From the NCBI RefSeq assembly GCF_001303895.1, contig NZ_LJSD01000051.1:248001-312000 (forward strand): 64,000 nucleotides of DNA, read 5' to 3'. Every line of letters begins with the position of its first letter. Position 1 is the first letter of the stretch. The position numbers and the translations under genes are program-made. The DNA is from Mesorhizobium sp. 1M-11 (GTDB lineage: Bacteria; Pseudomonadota; Alphaproteobacteria; Rhizobiales; Rhizobiaceae). Shown here piece after piece: positions 43,262 to 51,513 of the stretch. A model generated the notes under the pieces. The model saw only the letters and a program-made list of their open reading frames with translations. It ran no database searches and had not been told where the DNA came from.

Positions 43262-43505
43262 ATCCGCAAGGCAAGGCTACACCCTCAGGACCGATGAAGG
43301 TGACTACCTGTTCTTCTGAGATGTCGGGCATATTCCGGCGCGGCAATTTGCCGACCCGACGGTCGGCTGGGCCTGTCACAATGACCAGGCCACAGCGCGA
43401 GACCTGGTCGAAAATCCGGTGGCAGACGGCGCAGTAGGGACATGGATCGCGCATCTCGGCAGACCAGGGATCAGCGGGGTGGCTTGCAGGGGCGCGTCCT
43501 ACGAC
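43262..43505 (+). pseudogene. Decayed duplicate of the MBL hydrolase C-terminal half
   Basis: This stretch is plainly similar in DNA sequence to 42157-42405, the end of the intact MBL gene: for example both contain GACCGATGAAG, CTGTTCTTC and GCGCATCTCGGCAG in the same order and spacing. It lacks the zinc-motif half, has an in-frame TGA where the intact gene reads GGG (CTTCTGAGATGT against CTTCGGGGATGT) and many substitutions. No start codon or promoter is seen. It is a relic of a partial duplication with considerable divergence. The longest frame here is on the minus strand and is only the mirror of the decayed gene. The rest of 43158-43734 holds no gene. Confidence 0.8.
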
Positions 43506-43734
43506 TTGGCACACCTCCTGCGGGAAAGCCGCCATTCGGCAACCGACCCTCATTTCGGCCGTTCATGGCAGGAGGCGAGAACGCTTGGAGCGGACCTTGC
43601 AGGTCGCTGTTGTCTTGGATCATATCTGTCGCAGGTTTTGGGTAGACCGTCCTGAAACGCGGCGAGCGTGGATCCTACAAGCACCTGCCTTCAACCCATG
43701 AGCCACGACCAACCTTGACGCGGGGTAAAATGCG

Positions 43735-44610
43735 ATGAAGCGGATTGCGCCATGGGAAACCGAACTCCCCGATGATCTGACGCCTGCTCAGGGCTATCAA
43801 CTCGCACTTGACCGCATCGCCTGGCGCGCGGCAGGTCGGCCTGACCCTGCGACGCTGGATGACTGGCCGGACGATGATGATCTCGATTACCTGCTCAGCC
43901 GACATTCGCACGATACGCTCGACCTCAACAGTCTGAAGCTGCGCAAGGTTCCCGATGAACTCTACCAATCGGACGGCGTTACGTTTCTGTTCCTGATGGA
44001 CAACCGGATCGAGACCATTCCCGAGCAGTTTGCGGAGGTGCTTCGGCTTGAAGAGTTGTCGCTTTTTGGAAATCCTCTGCGCGAGGTGCCAGCATCGCTC
44101 CTGTTAATGGAAGGTCTCAAGGGCCTCTATCTCGGTCGCAGCGCACTTACCAGACTGCCGTATCTTGACCGACCGTCAACCAGCATCAGGACGCTTGGCC
44201 TGGAGCGCACCGAATGGCTGGAGATCCCCGAAGACTACCTTGCCAATTTCCCGAACCTTCGAAGCTTGTTGCTTGGACATTCGTTCCGGCACAATATCCC
44301 GGATGAGGTTTTTGGCCTGGCCGAACTCATTCAACTCGATTTTGAGGGGAATTCGCTCAAGGCGCTCTCCCCGCATATAGGGCGGCTCACCAAACTGCTC
44401 AGTCTCCAACTTCGGAACTGCAAGCTGGAGACGCTGCCGAAGGAACTCGGAAAGCTCACCATGCTCGAAGAAAAAGCAGGAAGTGGCCCGTTCGGCCTCC
44501 ATATTTCCGGCAATCCATTCAAGGACAAGGAGCTGAAGCGCATCGCCAAGTTGAAGAACCCGCAGCAGACGATCGAAGCACTCGCATGGGCCAGTGCCAA
44601 TGGAAGCTGA
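43735..44610 (+). CDS. Leucine-rich repeat protein (291 aa)
   Basis: After an acidic N-terminal region (ATLDDWPDDDDLDYLLSRH) come about eight LRRs of 20-24 residues from roughly residue 60 to 265, for example FLFLMDNRIETIPEQFAEVL, LEELSLFGNPLREVPASLLL and LIQLDFEGNSLKALSPHIG. No signal peptide or membrane segment is present, so it is probably a cytosolic interaction protein. The spacing L-x-L-x-x-N-x-L/I-x-x-I/L-P resembles bacterial LRRs of the effector and ras-like type. Base composition looks lower in GC than the neighbours. It overlaps the next gene by 11 bases and is flanked by a pseudogene and an inverted-repeat element, signs of an acquired segment. Confidence 0.75.
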   Translation: MKRIAPWETELPDDLTPAQGYQLALDRIAWRAAGRPDPATLDDWPDDDDLDYLLSRHSHDTLDLNSLKLRKVPDELYQSDGVTFLFLMDNRIETIPEQFAEVLRLEELSLFGNPLREVPASLLLMEGLKGLYLGRSALTRLPYLDRPSTSIRTLGLERTEWLEIPEDYLANFPNLRSLLLGHSFRHNIPDEVFGLAELIQLDFEGNSLKALSPHIGRLTKLLSLQLRNCKLETLPKELGKLTMLEEKAGSGPFGLHISGNPFKDKELKRIAKLKNPQQTIEALAWASANGS

Positions 44611-45025
44611 AGGTGGTCACCTGCATATTTTTCTCGCGGCCTTCCCGAGTGAAGCGGATGCTTTGGCTTTCTCGCAGAAGCAATGGGAGCCGGAGCCGGG
44701 CGAAGATGCATCAGACGAGGAGTACGCGGCTTGGGAGGCTCGCAATCCATCATGGCCGATGAGAGCCGAACAGGGCTTTACTTATCTCGATGGAGATTTC
44801 GTGGAGACGATATGGGGCACCGGGTCAACTGGTTCCGAAGTGAACTGGGGCTATCTTGCCTCACTGCTCGATGCTGATGACGTCGGCAGATGCAAGGACT
44901 TGGCTCCGGCGCGTTCGAACACCCTGATCGTGATCGATGAAAGAGCGCTCGGAGGCTTTGATTTCACGTTTCGCACGACTGCAACTATGACCTATTGCGG
45001 TCGTTATCGACGGTGCTGGCAGTAG
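44600..45025 (+). CDS. Small acidic protein, possibly Imm22-like immunity protein (141 aa)
   Basis: Starts MEAEGGHLHIFLAAFPSEAD and continues with an acidic, Trp-rich part (SQKQWEPEPGEDASDEEYAA) and then GFTYLDGDFVETIWG, ARSNTLIVIDERALGGFDF. The pattern short helix, acidic loop, aromatic Y-x-D-x-D-F block recalls Imm22-type immunity proteins of polymorphic toxin systems; I rate this as weak. The start could be GTG 44594 or ATG 44600, both inside the LRR gene, so translation is coupled to it. No toxin gene is seen nearby. Confidence 0.55.
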   Translation: MEAEGGHLHIFLAAFPSEADALAFSQKQWEPEPGEDASDEEYAAWEARNPSWPMRAEQGFTYLDGDFVETIWGTGSTGSEVNWGYLASLLDADDVGRCKDLAPARSNTLIVIDERALGGFDFTFRTTATMTYCGRYRRCWQ

Positions 45026-45041
45026 CTCTCTGCGATCTTCT

Positions 45042-45151
45042 GTCGCGAAAGTCCTAATTTCACGACGTATCCGCCGCACTGAATCGAACGGGAACATCTG
45101 TCGCAAAAGTCGGGCGCGAAACTCGGTGAGATCGTGAGGACTTTTGCGACA
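45042..45151. mobile_element. MITE-like element with 15-bp terminal inverted repeats
   Basis: TGTCGCGAAAGTCCT at 45042-45056 faces AGGACTTTTGCGACA at 45137-45151 (14 of 15 positions match as an inverted repeat), giving a 110-bp unit. A third copy of the core, TGTCGCAAAAGTC, lies inside at 45099-45111. There is no coding capacity and no clear target duplication. It fits a solo insertion-sequence remnant. The remaining gap to 45377 shows no other recognisable feature. Confidence 0.5.
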
Positions 45152-45377
45152 CCTAGGGGCTGCTTTCTGGCCAGCCGATGGAAAGCTGCCTGACCGCTTC
45201 CCACCCCATCCCGGTCATCCCCCAGTCTCCATATTGGCACTAAGACAGTCCCGACCCACCCGGCTCGATTACCGCCCTCAGCTTTAAATTGCTTCGCCGA
45301 AAGCAGGCCTACTCTCCTCTTCCCATGTCATCGAAGATAAAGCTGCGTATTTCGTTCAAGCAGGGGAGGAGACCAGT

Positions 45378-46847
45378 TTGACCGCAACGTTATCGCAGGT
45401 GCAGGAACTGCACCGGCCGGAGGACGAGCATCTCGGCCTCTTCGCCAACCTTGCCTACGGCTTCCAGCATGTGCTGACGATGTATGGCGGCATCGTCGCG
45501 GTGCCGCTGATCGTCGGCCAGGCTGCCGGGCTTTCGCCGAACGACATCGGGCTTCTGATCACCGCCTCGCTGTTTGCGGGCGGGCTCGCCACGATGCTGC
45601 AAACCCTTGGGGTGCCCTTCTTCGGCTGCCGTCTGCCGCTGGTGCAGGGCGTGTCCTTTGCCGGTGTCGCCACGATGACGGCCATCGTGACCGGCGGCGG
45701 AGGACTGCCACAGGTGTTCGGAGCGGTGATCGTGGCCTCCCTGATCGGCCTCCTGATCACGCCGGTGTTTTCCCGCATCACCAAATTCTTCCCGCCGCTG
45801 GTGACCGGCATCGTCATCACCACGATCGGGCTGACGCTGATGCCTGTCGCGGCGCGCTGGGCGATGGGCGGCAACAGCGCCTCTCCGGAATTCGGCAGCA
45901 TGGCCAATATCGGCCTGGCGGCACTGACGCTGCTGATCGTGCTGCTGCTCAGCAAACTGGGGAGTGCCGCGATCTCCAGGCTTTCGATCCTTTTGTCGAT
46001 GATCATCGGGACCATCGTCGCCGCGGCACTCGGCATGACGGACTTCTCCAAGGTCGCCGACGGGCCGTTCTTCGCCCTGCCGACGATCTTCCATTTCGGC
46101 CTGCCGGTGTTCGGCGTGGCGGCGACGATCTCGATGCTCATCGTCATCATCGTGACGCTGGTCGAGACATCGGCCGACGTGCTGGCGGTCGGCGAGATCA
46201 TCGGCACCAAGGTCGATTCCCGCCGCCTCGGCGACGGCTTGCGTGCCGACATGCTATCGAGCTCGCTGGCGCCACTGTTCGGCTCCTTCACGCAAAGCGC
46301 CTTCGCGCAGAATGTCGGGCTCGTCGCCGTCACCGGCGTGAAGAGCCGCTATGTTGTGGCCTGCGCCGGCGCGATCCTGATCGCGCTCGGGCTGCTGCCG
46401 GTGATGGGCAGGATCATCGCGGCGGTGCCGCCTTCCGTGCTCGGCGGCGCCGGTGTCGTGCTGTTCGGAACGGTGGCCGCAAGCGGCATCCGCACCCTCT
46501 CCAAGGTCGACTACAACAACAACATGAACCTGATCATCGTGGCGACTTCGCTCGGCTTCGGCATGATCCCGATCGCAGCACCCCAGTTCTACGAGCACTT
46601 CCCCGCCTGGTTCGCTACCATCTTCCATTCGGGGATCAGTTCGGCGGCGGTGATGGCGATTGCCATGAACCTGATGTTCAACCATTTCCGCACCGGCAAT
46701 TCCGACCAGCAATCGGTCTTCGTTGCCGGCATGGAACGCACCCTGCGCTACCAGGACATCGCCTGCCTGCACGAGGGCGACTATTTCCTGGACGGCAAGC
46801 TCTACGATTCCACCGGCAAGCCGGTTCCGATCAAGCACGAGCATTAG
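45378..46847 (+). CDS. NCS2 family nucleobase:cation symporter (xanthine/uracil permease type)
   Basis: A 489-residue membrane transporter with about 12-14 helices. Family marks: FQHVLTMYGGIVAVPLIVG in the first helix with the key His, GCRLPLVQGVSFAG, ETSADVLAVGEIIG with the substrate-binding Glu, and the signature QNVGLVAVTGVKSR. These residues are those of the xanthine/uric acid branch rather than the ascorbate branch. Translation starts at TTG 45378 behind an excellent GGGGAGGA site. It stands alone; with the BMP importer and the NCS1 permease it is one of three nucleobase uptake loci in the window. Confidence 0.9.
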   Translation: MTATLSQVQELHRPEDEHLGLFANLAYGFQHVLTMYGGIVAVPLIVGQAAGLSPNDIGLLITASLFAGGLATMLQTLGVPFFGCRLPLVQGVSFAGVATMTAIVTGGGGLPQVFGAVIVASLIGLLITPVFSRITKFFPPLVTGIVITTIGLTLMPVAARWAMGGNSASPEFGSMANIGLAALTLLIVLLLSKLGSAAISRLSILLSMIIGTIVAAALGMTDFSKVADGPFFALPTIFHFGLPVFGVAATISMLIVIIVTLVETSADVLAVGEIIGTKVDSRRLGDGLRADMLSSSLAPLFGSFTQSAFAQNVGLVAVTGVKSRYVVACAGAILIALGLLPVMGRIIAAVPPSVLGGAGVVLFGTVAASGIRTLSKVDYNNNMNLIIVATSLGFGMIPIAAPQFYEHFPAWFATIFHSGISSAAVMAIAMNLMFNHFRTGNSDQQSVFVAGMERTLRYQDIACLHEGDYFLDGKLYDSTGKPVPIKHEH

Positions 46848-46940
46848 AGGCACGGGCGCCGGCAATACCCCCACCCCTCCCCTCGATGGGGAGGGGAACC
46901 GGTCTGCGTTCGCGAATCCGGGTCTGGATCGCCGCGCCTT

Positions 46941-47300
46941 CGTCTGCGTTCCGGAATGGATCCCCGACACTCTCCAGTCGCTTCGCTCCTTGCGAGGTCG
47001 AGGATGACGAACTTCACTAGCGCCGGCGCTAACTGTCACCGCAGGCACCGGGTATCGGCGTTGCCGTCATCGGCATCTTCAAACGTCGGCATCATAACCA
47101 CCGCTTGAGATTTTGCCGGAACGCCCATCTCCTCGTCATCCTCGACCTCGTGAGCGACCGAAGGGAGCGGAGAGTGTCGGGGATCCATTCCGGAACATGG
47201 ATGCAGGCACAGAGGTCCAGGCATCAATTTTGTCGGCGCGGCGGAGTTGATTCCGCTCCCATCATTCTCCAGTCGCTTCGCCCCTCGAGGTCGAGGATGA
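46941..47300. repeat. Cluster of repeat C copies in inverted orientation
   Basis: A full copy (46941-47007) and an inverted copy (47132-47198) of repeat C face each other, and a partial third copy follows (about 47267-47300). A half copy of repeat B precedes them at 46866-46892. The region between the NCS2 permease and the convergent regulator-hydrolase gene (46848-47354) contains only such repeats; no gene is supported. Confidence 0.75.
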
Positions 47301-47354
47301 CGAGGATAAAGAGCATCCCCGCCAATCTCGAACCACGATGTTGACGCCGACATC

Positions 47355-48896
47355 TCAGCGGTAGCGTCCCGCAAACTCGCCGATAGCACGCAGGAGCGGG
47401 GTCTGGTCGCCGACCCAGAACCAGTGGTCGTCGCCGGCCACCTCCACGAACCGTCCGCCTGGGATCTTCGCGGCGAGGAACCGGCCCGACTCCGCGAGGA
47501 CCGCTCGATCGCCCGAGCGATGCAGGACCGTTGTCGGGACCGAGATCCTTGCAAGCAGGTGGCGGACGTCGGTGTCGCGCAGCGCTTCGAGCACGCCCGT
47601 CACGGCGCCAGGGCTGGACGCCGCCCTCAGCAATCCGGCCCACCAGGCTTCCGCCTGGCGGTCTCCGACCAGGCTCGGGGCAAAGGTCTCGATCTCGGCC
47701 GGTCCACCCCAGTTGGCGATCAGGCGGCGCCTCCAGAGGTCGTACTGTTCATGGGTCAAGGCGCAGGTGTAGTCGCGTGTGCGGCTGCCCTTGGCCAAGG
47801 AACCCCAGAGGACGAGCCCAACGAGACGATCGGGATGGTCGACTGCAAAGCGGATGCAGCCAGGTCCACCTTCCGAAGACCCGACGAGGAGAGCGCGGCG
47901 GCTTCCGGCCGCGTCCATCACCGCCAATATGTCCTTCGCGGTCGCGTCGACGGTGGGACGCGCGCCGACGCGGTCGGAAAGACCAACGCCCCGCCGGTCG
48001 AACAGGATGAGGCGGCCGATGCGCGAAACCGCCGCGATCCAAGAACGGCAGCGGCTGTCTTCCCAGATCCGTTCCACATGCGAAACGAACCCCGGAACGA
48101 GCACGATGTCCAGCGGACCGTCGCCGACGGTCTGGTATGCGAGGTGGATACCTTCCACTTCGACATAACGCGTTCGCGGCGCTTCGGTGGCCTTGCCCGG
48201 CCCTTGCAGCAAGGCAACGGTGGCAGGGTCGAGGGGCACGCCGAGCTCATCCCGCAAGTGGCGGGCACATGCTTCGAGTTGGCGCTCGGCAGCCGCCCTG
48301 TCCCCAGCCGCCAGATGGGCGCGGATCAGATGACGGTGCGCGCTTTCGCTCAGCGGATCCAGTCCCACCAGTCGCGTCGCATGCACGATCGCCGTGCGAG
48401 CATCGCCGGCGGCGATCCGGGTTTCGATCAGGCGCTCCAGCGCCTGTGTCAGGCGGCTGCGCAGAGCCTCGCGCCTGAAGAACGCCCATTCCTCGAATTC
48501 CTGACAGCCCTCTAGGGCGAAGCCTGCAAGAAAGTCGCCGGTGTACGTGTTGACGGCCGTTTCAAGAGAGCCGCGGTCGCAGGCATGCTCGAAGGCTCTG
48601 GTGTCGACCTCCACCGAAAGCGCCGGCTGCAGGTTGAGCGTGGTGCCGCTTGCAGCGACGAGTTCGCCGCGGAAGGCGACGCGGATCTTGTAAAGCGTAC
48701 GCCGAAGGCGCGCCCGGGCGGTCTCTTCGTCGGCTTCGGGCCATAGCAGTGTGGCCGCGGTCTCGCGCGAGACGGATCCACCGGCCTCGGCGAGGAAGAT
48801 GAGGAGCGCGGCTGCCTTGCGCAAGGCAAGCGACACCCGCCGCCCGTTCATGCGGAACTCCGGAAAGCCCAGTAGCCGAAATTCCAATCGCTCCAT
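47355..48896 (-). CDS. SARP-type regulator fused to an alpha/beta hydrolase
   Basis: A 513-residue two-part protein. Residues 1-90 are an OmpR-like winged helix (LEFRLLGFPEFRMNGRRVSL, TAATLLWPEADEETARARLR) and 95-235 a bacterial transcriptional activation domain (FEEWAFFRREALRSRLTQAL, ATRLVGLDPLSESAHRHLIR, ARHLRDELGVPLDPATVALL), together a SARP/AfsR-like activator. Residues 245-513 are an alpha/beta hydrolase: IHLAYQTVGDGPLDIVLVPG, FDRRGVGLSDRV, nucleophile Ser341 in VGSSEGG, and a late DDHWFWVGD for the His. The start at 48896 is chosen where homology begins. It is divergent from a separate hydrolase gene. The hydrolase half may sense or cleave an effector for the DNA-binding half. Confidence 0.83.
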   Translation of the reverse strand: MERLEFRLLGFPEFRMNGRRVSLALRKAAALLIFLAEAGGSVSRETAATLLWPEADEETARARLRRTLYKIRVAFRGELVAASGTTLNLQPALSVEVDTRAFEHACDRGSLETAVNTYTGDFLAGFALEGCQEFEEWAFFRREALRSRLTQALERLIETRIAAGDARTAIVHATRLVGLDPLSESAHRHLIRAHLAAGDRAAAERQLEACARHLRDELGVPLDPATVALLQGPGKATEAPRTRYVEVEGIHLAYQTVGDGPLDIVLVPGFVSHVERIWEDSRCRSWIAAVSRIGRLILFDRRGVGLSDRVGARPTVDATAKDILAVMDAAGSRRALLVGSSEGGPGCIRFAVDHPDRLVGLVLWGSLAKGSRTRDYTCALTHEQYDLWRRRLIANWGGPAEIETFAPSLVGDRQAEAWWAGLLRAASSPGAVTGVLEALRDTDVRHLLARISVPTTVLHRSGDRAVLAESGRFLAAKIPGGRFVEVAGDDHWFWVGDQTPLLRAIGEFAGRYR

Positions 48897-49008
48897 CGAT
48901 CCGCACTCTGGAACAGCAGGCAGGGGACGCTGAGGGGACGCCGGCCGTCTATTGGCTCTCCGCGACTTCGGGCCGATCGCACGCCCCGAAGATTTTCTGG
49001 AGCGAGAA

Positions 49009-49812
49009 ATGTCACCGGTCAATACTCTCAACCCTCACCGCCTTTCCGAGGCCATTGCCGAAGATGGCATCCCGATAGCCTATGAAGACCTCGGCCACGG
49101 CGAGCCGCTCGTGCTGCTGCACGGCATCACCGAAAGCCGGGAGTCCTGGCACGAGGCGGGCTATGTCGAGCCGCTCCTGAAGCGCGGATGGCGGCTGATC
49201 CTCATCGACTGCCGTGGTCATGGACGCAGCGGCAAGCCGCATGACCCTGCCGCCTATTCGGGTCGCAGGCAGGCCGCGGATGTCGCTGCCGTCCTCGACT
49301 TCGCGGGCATCCAACGTGCCGCGCTCATGGGGCATTCCATGGGCGGCACAGTCGCACTCGCCACCGCCGCGTACCATCCGGATCGCGTCAACGCGCTGAT
49401 CGTCAATGGCGCACATCCCTTCGCGGAGGACCTTAGCCGCTTGCGGGCCGCTCTCGCAGATGACTTCGAGACCTGGCTCGCCTTCCTGAAGCAGCTTGTG
49501 CCAGACCTTTCGCCGAACAGCTGCCGGCGCATCCGGGCCAACGATCTCACCGCTGTTCAGGCAAGCCTTGCCAGCGACAGGCCGGATTTTTCGATGGCCC
49601 TTGCGAAGCTCGACATCCCTGTGCTGGCGATCACCGGTCTGCTCGATCCACGCTGGGAGGGCGTCCGGAATTTCGCGGAACTGGCAAGCGGCGAATTCCT
49701 GCCTCTCGCAGGCAAGAATCATGTGACGGCCTTTCTGGATGCCGAGACGATCGTGCCGGCGGTCGACGAATTCCTGCGGCGTGTCAGCGCCCGCACCACG
49801 GAAGGGAGCTGA
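49009..49812 (+). CDS. Alpha/beta hydrolase
   Basis: A 267-residue hydrolase: oxyanion region VLLHGITESRESW, DCRGHGRSGKP, nucleophile elbow MGHSMGG with Ser110, and the catalytic His in GKNHVTAF. It belongs to the large group of esterases, haloperoxidase-like and lactone hydrolases; no substrate can be named. The ATG at 49009 has GGAGCGAG ahead. It is divergent from the SARP-hydrolase fusion and followed 3 bases later by a methyltransferase, so it is probably controlled by the former and co-transcribed with the latter. Confidence 0.85.
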   Translation: MSPVNTLNPHRLSEAIAEDGIPIAYEDLGHGEPLVLLHGITESRESWHEAGYVEPLLKRGWRLILIDCRGHGRSGKPHDPAAYSGRRQAADVAAVLDFAGIQRAALMGHSMGGTVALATAAYHPDRVNALIVNGAHPFAEDLSRLRAALADDFETWLAFLKQLVPDLSPNSCRRIRANDLTAVQASLASDRPDFSMALAKLDIPVLAITGLLDPRWEGVRNFAELASGEFLPLAGKNHVTAFLDAETIVPAVDEFLRRVSARTTEGS

Positions 49813-49815
49813 GCC

Positions 49816-50457
49816 ATGTGCCGGTCATGTCTCTCCTGGTACGGACAACGCATTGCGCCGTATCTCGTCCACGCGGGCTGCTCGTCGGACGCCTTCTCGC
49901 GCATGCGGCGGCGCATGGTGCCGCATGCGAAGGGCGTGGTGGTCGAAGTCGGCCTCGGATCGGGCCTGAACCTTCCCCACTACGATGCCGCCAAGGTGAC
50001 GCGGCTCGTCGGCGTCGATCCCGACGCGACCATGCTCGCCCTGGCCAAACGGCGGAACCGCGCCCTGGCGTTCGATGTCGAATGCCTTCAGGCCGGCGGC
50101 GAAAGCATGCCGCTGGCAGATGGCTTCGCCGACACGGTCGTCGTCGCCTACGCTTTCTGCACCGTTCCGCAACCGGAGGCGGCGTTGGCGGAGATCCGGC
50201 GCATCCTGAAGCCCGACGGGCGGCTGATCTTCCTCGAACACGGGCAGGCGAATGCCAGCTGGCGCAGAAGGCTGCAGGATCGACTGAACCGACCCTGGGG
50301 CACTCTTGCCGGGGGATGCAACCTCAACCGCAACCCATTCCAGCTTGTCGAGGATGCCCGCTTCGACATTCGAGACTCATGGCAGGAGCGATTTCCGCCC
50401 GCCTTCTGGCTGTTGGGCAGCCACTATGCGGGCATCGCCATACGGCGGTCCGACTAG
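49816..50457 (+). CDS. Class I SAM-dependent methyltransferase (UbiE/phospholipid MTase-like)
   Basis: A 213-residue methyltransferase starting MCRSCLSWYGQRIAPYLVHA. Motif I is VVVEVGLGSGLNLPHYD, motif II VGVDPDATML, then AYAFCTVPQPEAALAEIRRI and LKPDGRLIFLEHGQA. The HGQA and NPFQLVEDARFDI segments resemble proteins of the phospholipid/arsenite methyltransferase-like (METTL7) group. GGGAG precedes the ATG. It follows the hydrolase gene directly. Confidence 0.83.
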   Translation: MCRSCLSWYGQRIAPYLVHAGCSSDAFSRMRRRMVPHAKGVVVEVGLGSGLNLPHYDAAKVTRLVGVDPDATMLALAKRRNRALAFDVECLQAGGESMPLADGFADTVVVAYAFCTVPQPEAALAEIRRILKPDGRLIFLEHGQANASWRRRLQDRLNRPWGTLAGGCNLNRNPFQLVEDARFDIRDSWQERFPPAFWLLGSHYAGIAIRRSD

Positions 50458-50550
50458 AGGGCAATGAGATCGGCGCAGCGTGGGCAAGATCACATCAAGT
50501 CGGCGGCGCATGTGAGACGGTGGGCTTTCAGTCGACCTGCGTTCACCCAG

Positions 50551-50648
50551 AGCGTTTCCGTTTTTCACGGAAACGCGGAAACGCTCTGACTCTTTGTTTT
50601 ACGCAATTCCGGACGGAAAACCGCTACGCACTTTTCCTGGAATTGCTT
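50551..50648. repeat. Repeat D, single copy with hairpin
   Basis: Hairpin (AGCGTTTCCG / CGGAAACGCT) followed by one 57-bp-type unit ending CTTTTCCTGGAATTG. It lies three bases before the ribosome site (GGTGGAG) of the next gene, so any transcript for that gene carries this element as its leader. Confidence 0.85.
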
Positions 50649-50663
50649 TGGTGGAGAACACAT

Positions 50664-51476
50664 ATGGCTACGGAACCGCCAAGCCGCTCCGATGTCTGGG
50701 CGATCGGAGACGCCTACGAACCCTTTGTCGGCCGCTGGAGCCGGCTTGTCGCCGATGAATTCATCGACTGGCTGGCGCTGCCCGCCGGGATGCGATGGCT
50801 GGACGTAGGCTGCGGCACCGGAGCCTTGACGCAAACCGTTCTCGCACGCGCGGTGCCTGCCGGCGTCACTGGCCTCGACCCGTCCGAAGGCTTCCTCGGC
50901 TACGCCCGGGATCGGACGAAAGATCCGCGTGCGACGTTTCGCCTGGGAGATGCACAGGCATTGCCGTTCAACGATGGCGCATTCGAGACCGTGGTCGCTG
51001 CCCTTGTGCTCAACTTCATTCCCCTTCCCGCACTGGCGGTGGCTGAAATGAAGCGCGTGTTGCGTCCCGGCGGGACAGCGGCAGCTTACGTCTGGGACTA
51101 TTCCGAAGGGATGCAGCTGATACGGCATTTCTGGGACGCGGCGACTGCTCTCGATCCCGCCGCGGGACAGCTCGACGAGGCGCGGCGTTTCCCGAACTGC
51201 AACCCGACATCCCTGCTTTCGCTGTTTCGCGATTGCGGCTTCGAACAGGTGGAGTGCCGGGCCATCGAGGTGCCGAGCGTGTTCAAGACCTTCGACGACT
51301 ACTGGTCGCCTTTTCTCGGTGGGCAGGGTCCGGCGCCGACCTATTGCGGCACGCTTTCCGGCGAGCGGCGGGCAGCGCTGCGCGACCGGCTCCACGCCAC
51401 GTTGCCAATCGAGCGCGATGGCTCGATCCGGCTGACCGCGCGCGCATTTGCCGTTCGCGGAATTCATCCGGCCTAG
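50664..51476 (+). CDS. Class I SAM-dependent methyltransferase
   Basis: A 270-residue methyltransferase: DAYEPFVGRWSRLVADEFID, motif I WLDVGCGTGALTQTVLA, VTGLDPSEGFLGYAR, GDAQALPFNDGAFETVVAAL and VLRPGGTAAAYVWDY. This set is typical of Methyltransf_11 proteins of broad small-molecule specificity. The ATG at 50664 lies 9 bases after GGAG; the upstream open frame is not homologous. Repeat D lies just ahead. It converges on a LysR gene. Confidence 0.85.
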   Translation: MATEPPSRSDVWAIGDAYEPFVGRWSRLVADEFIDWLALPAGMRWLDVGCGTGALTQTVLARAVPAGVTGLDPSEGFLGYARDRTKDPRATFRLGDAQALPFNDGAFETVVAALVLNFIPLPALAVAEMKRVLRPGGTAAAYVWDYSEGMQLIRHFWDAATALDPAAGQLDEARRFPNCNPTSLLSLFRDCGFEQVECRAIEVPSVFKTFDDYWSPFLGGQGPAPTYCGTLSGERRAALRDRLHATLPIERDGSIRLTARAFAVRGIHPA

Positions 51477-51513
51477 GGCCGCGAATTCCCTCATCGATGG
51501 CAATTGCGCATTC

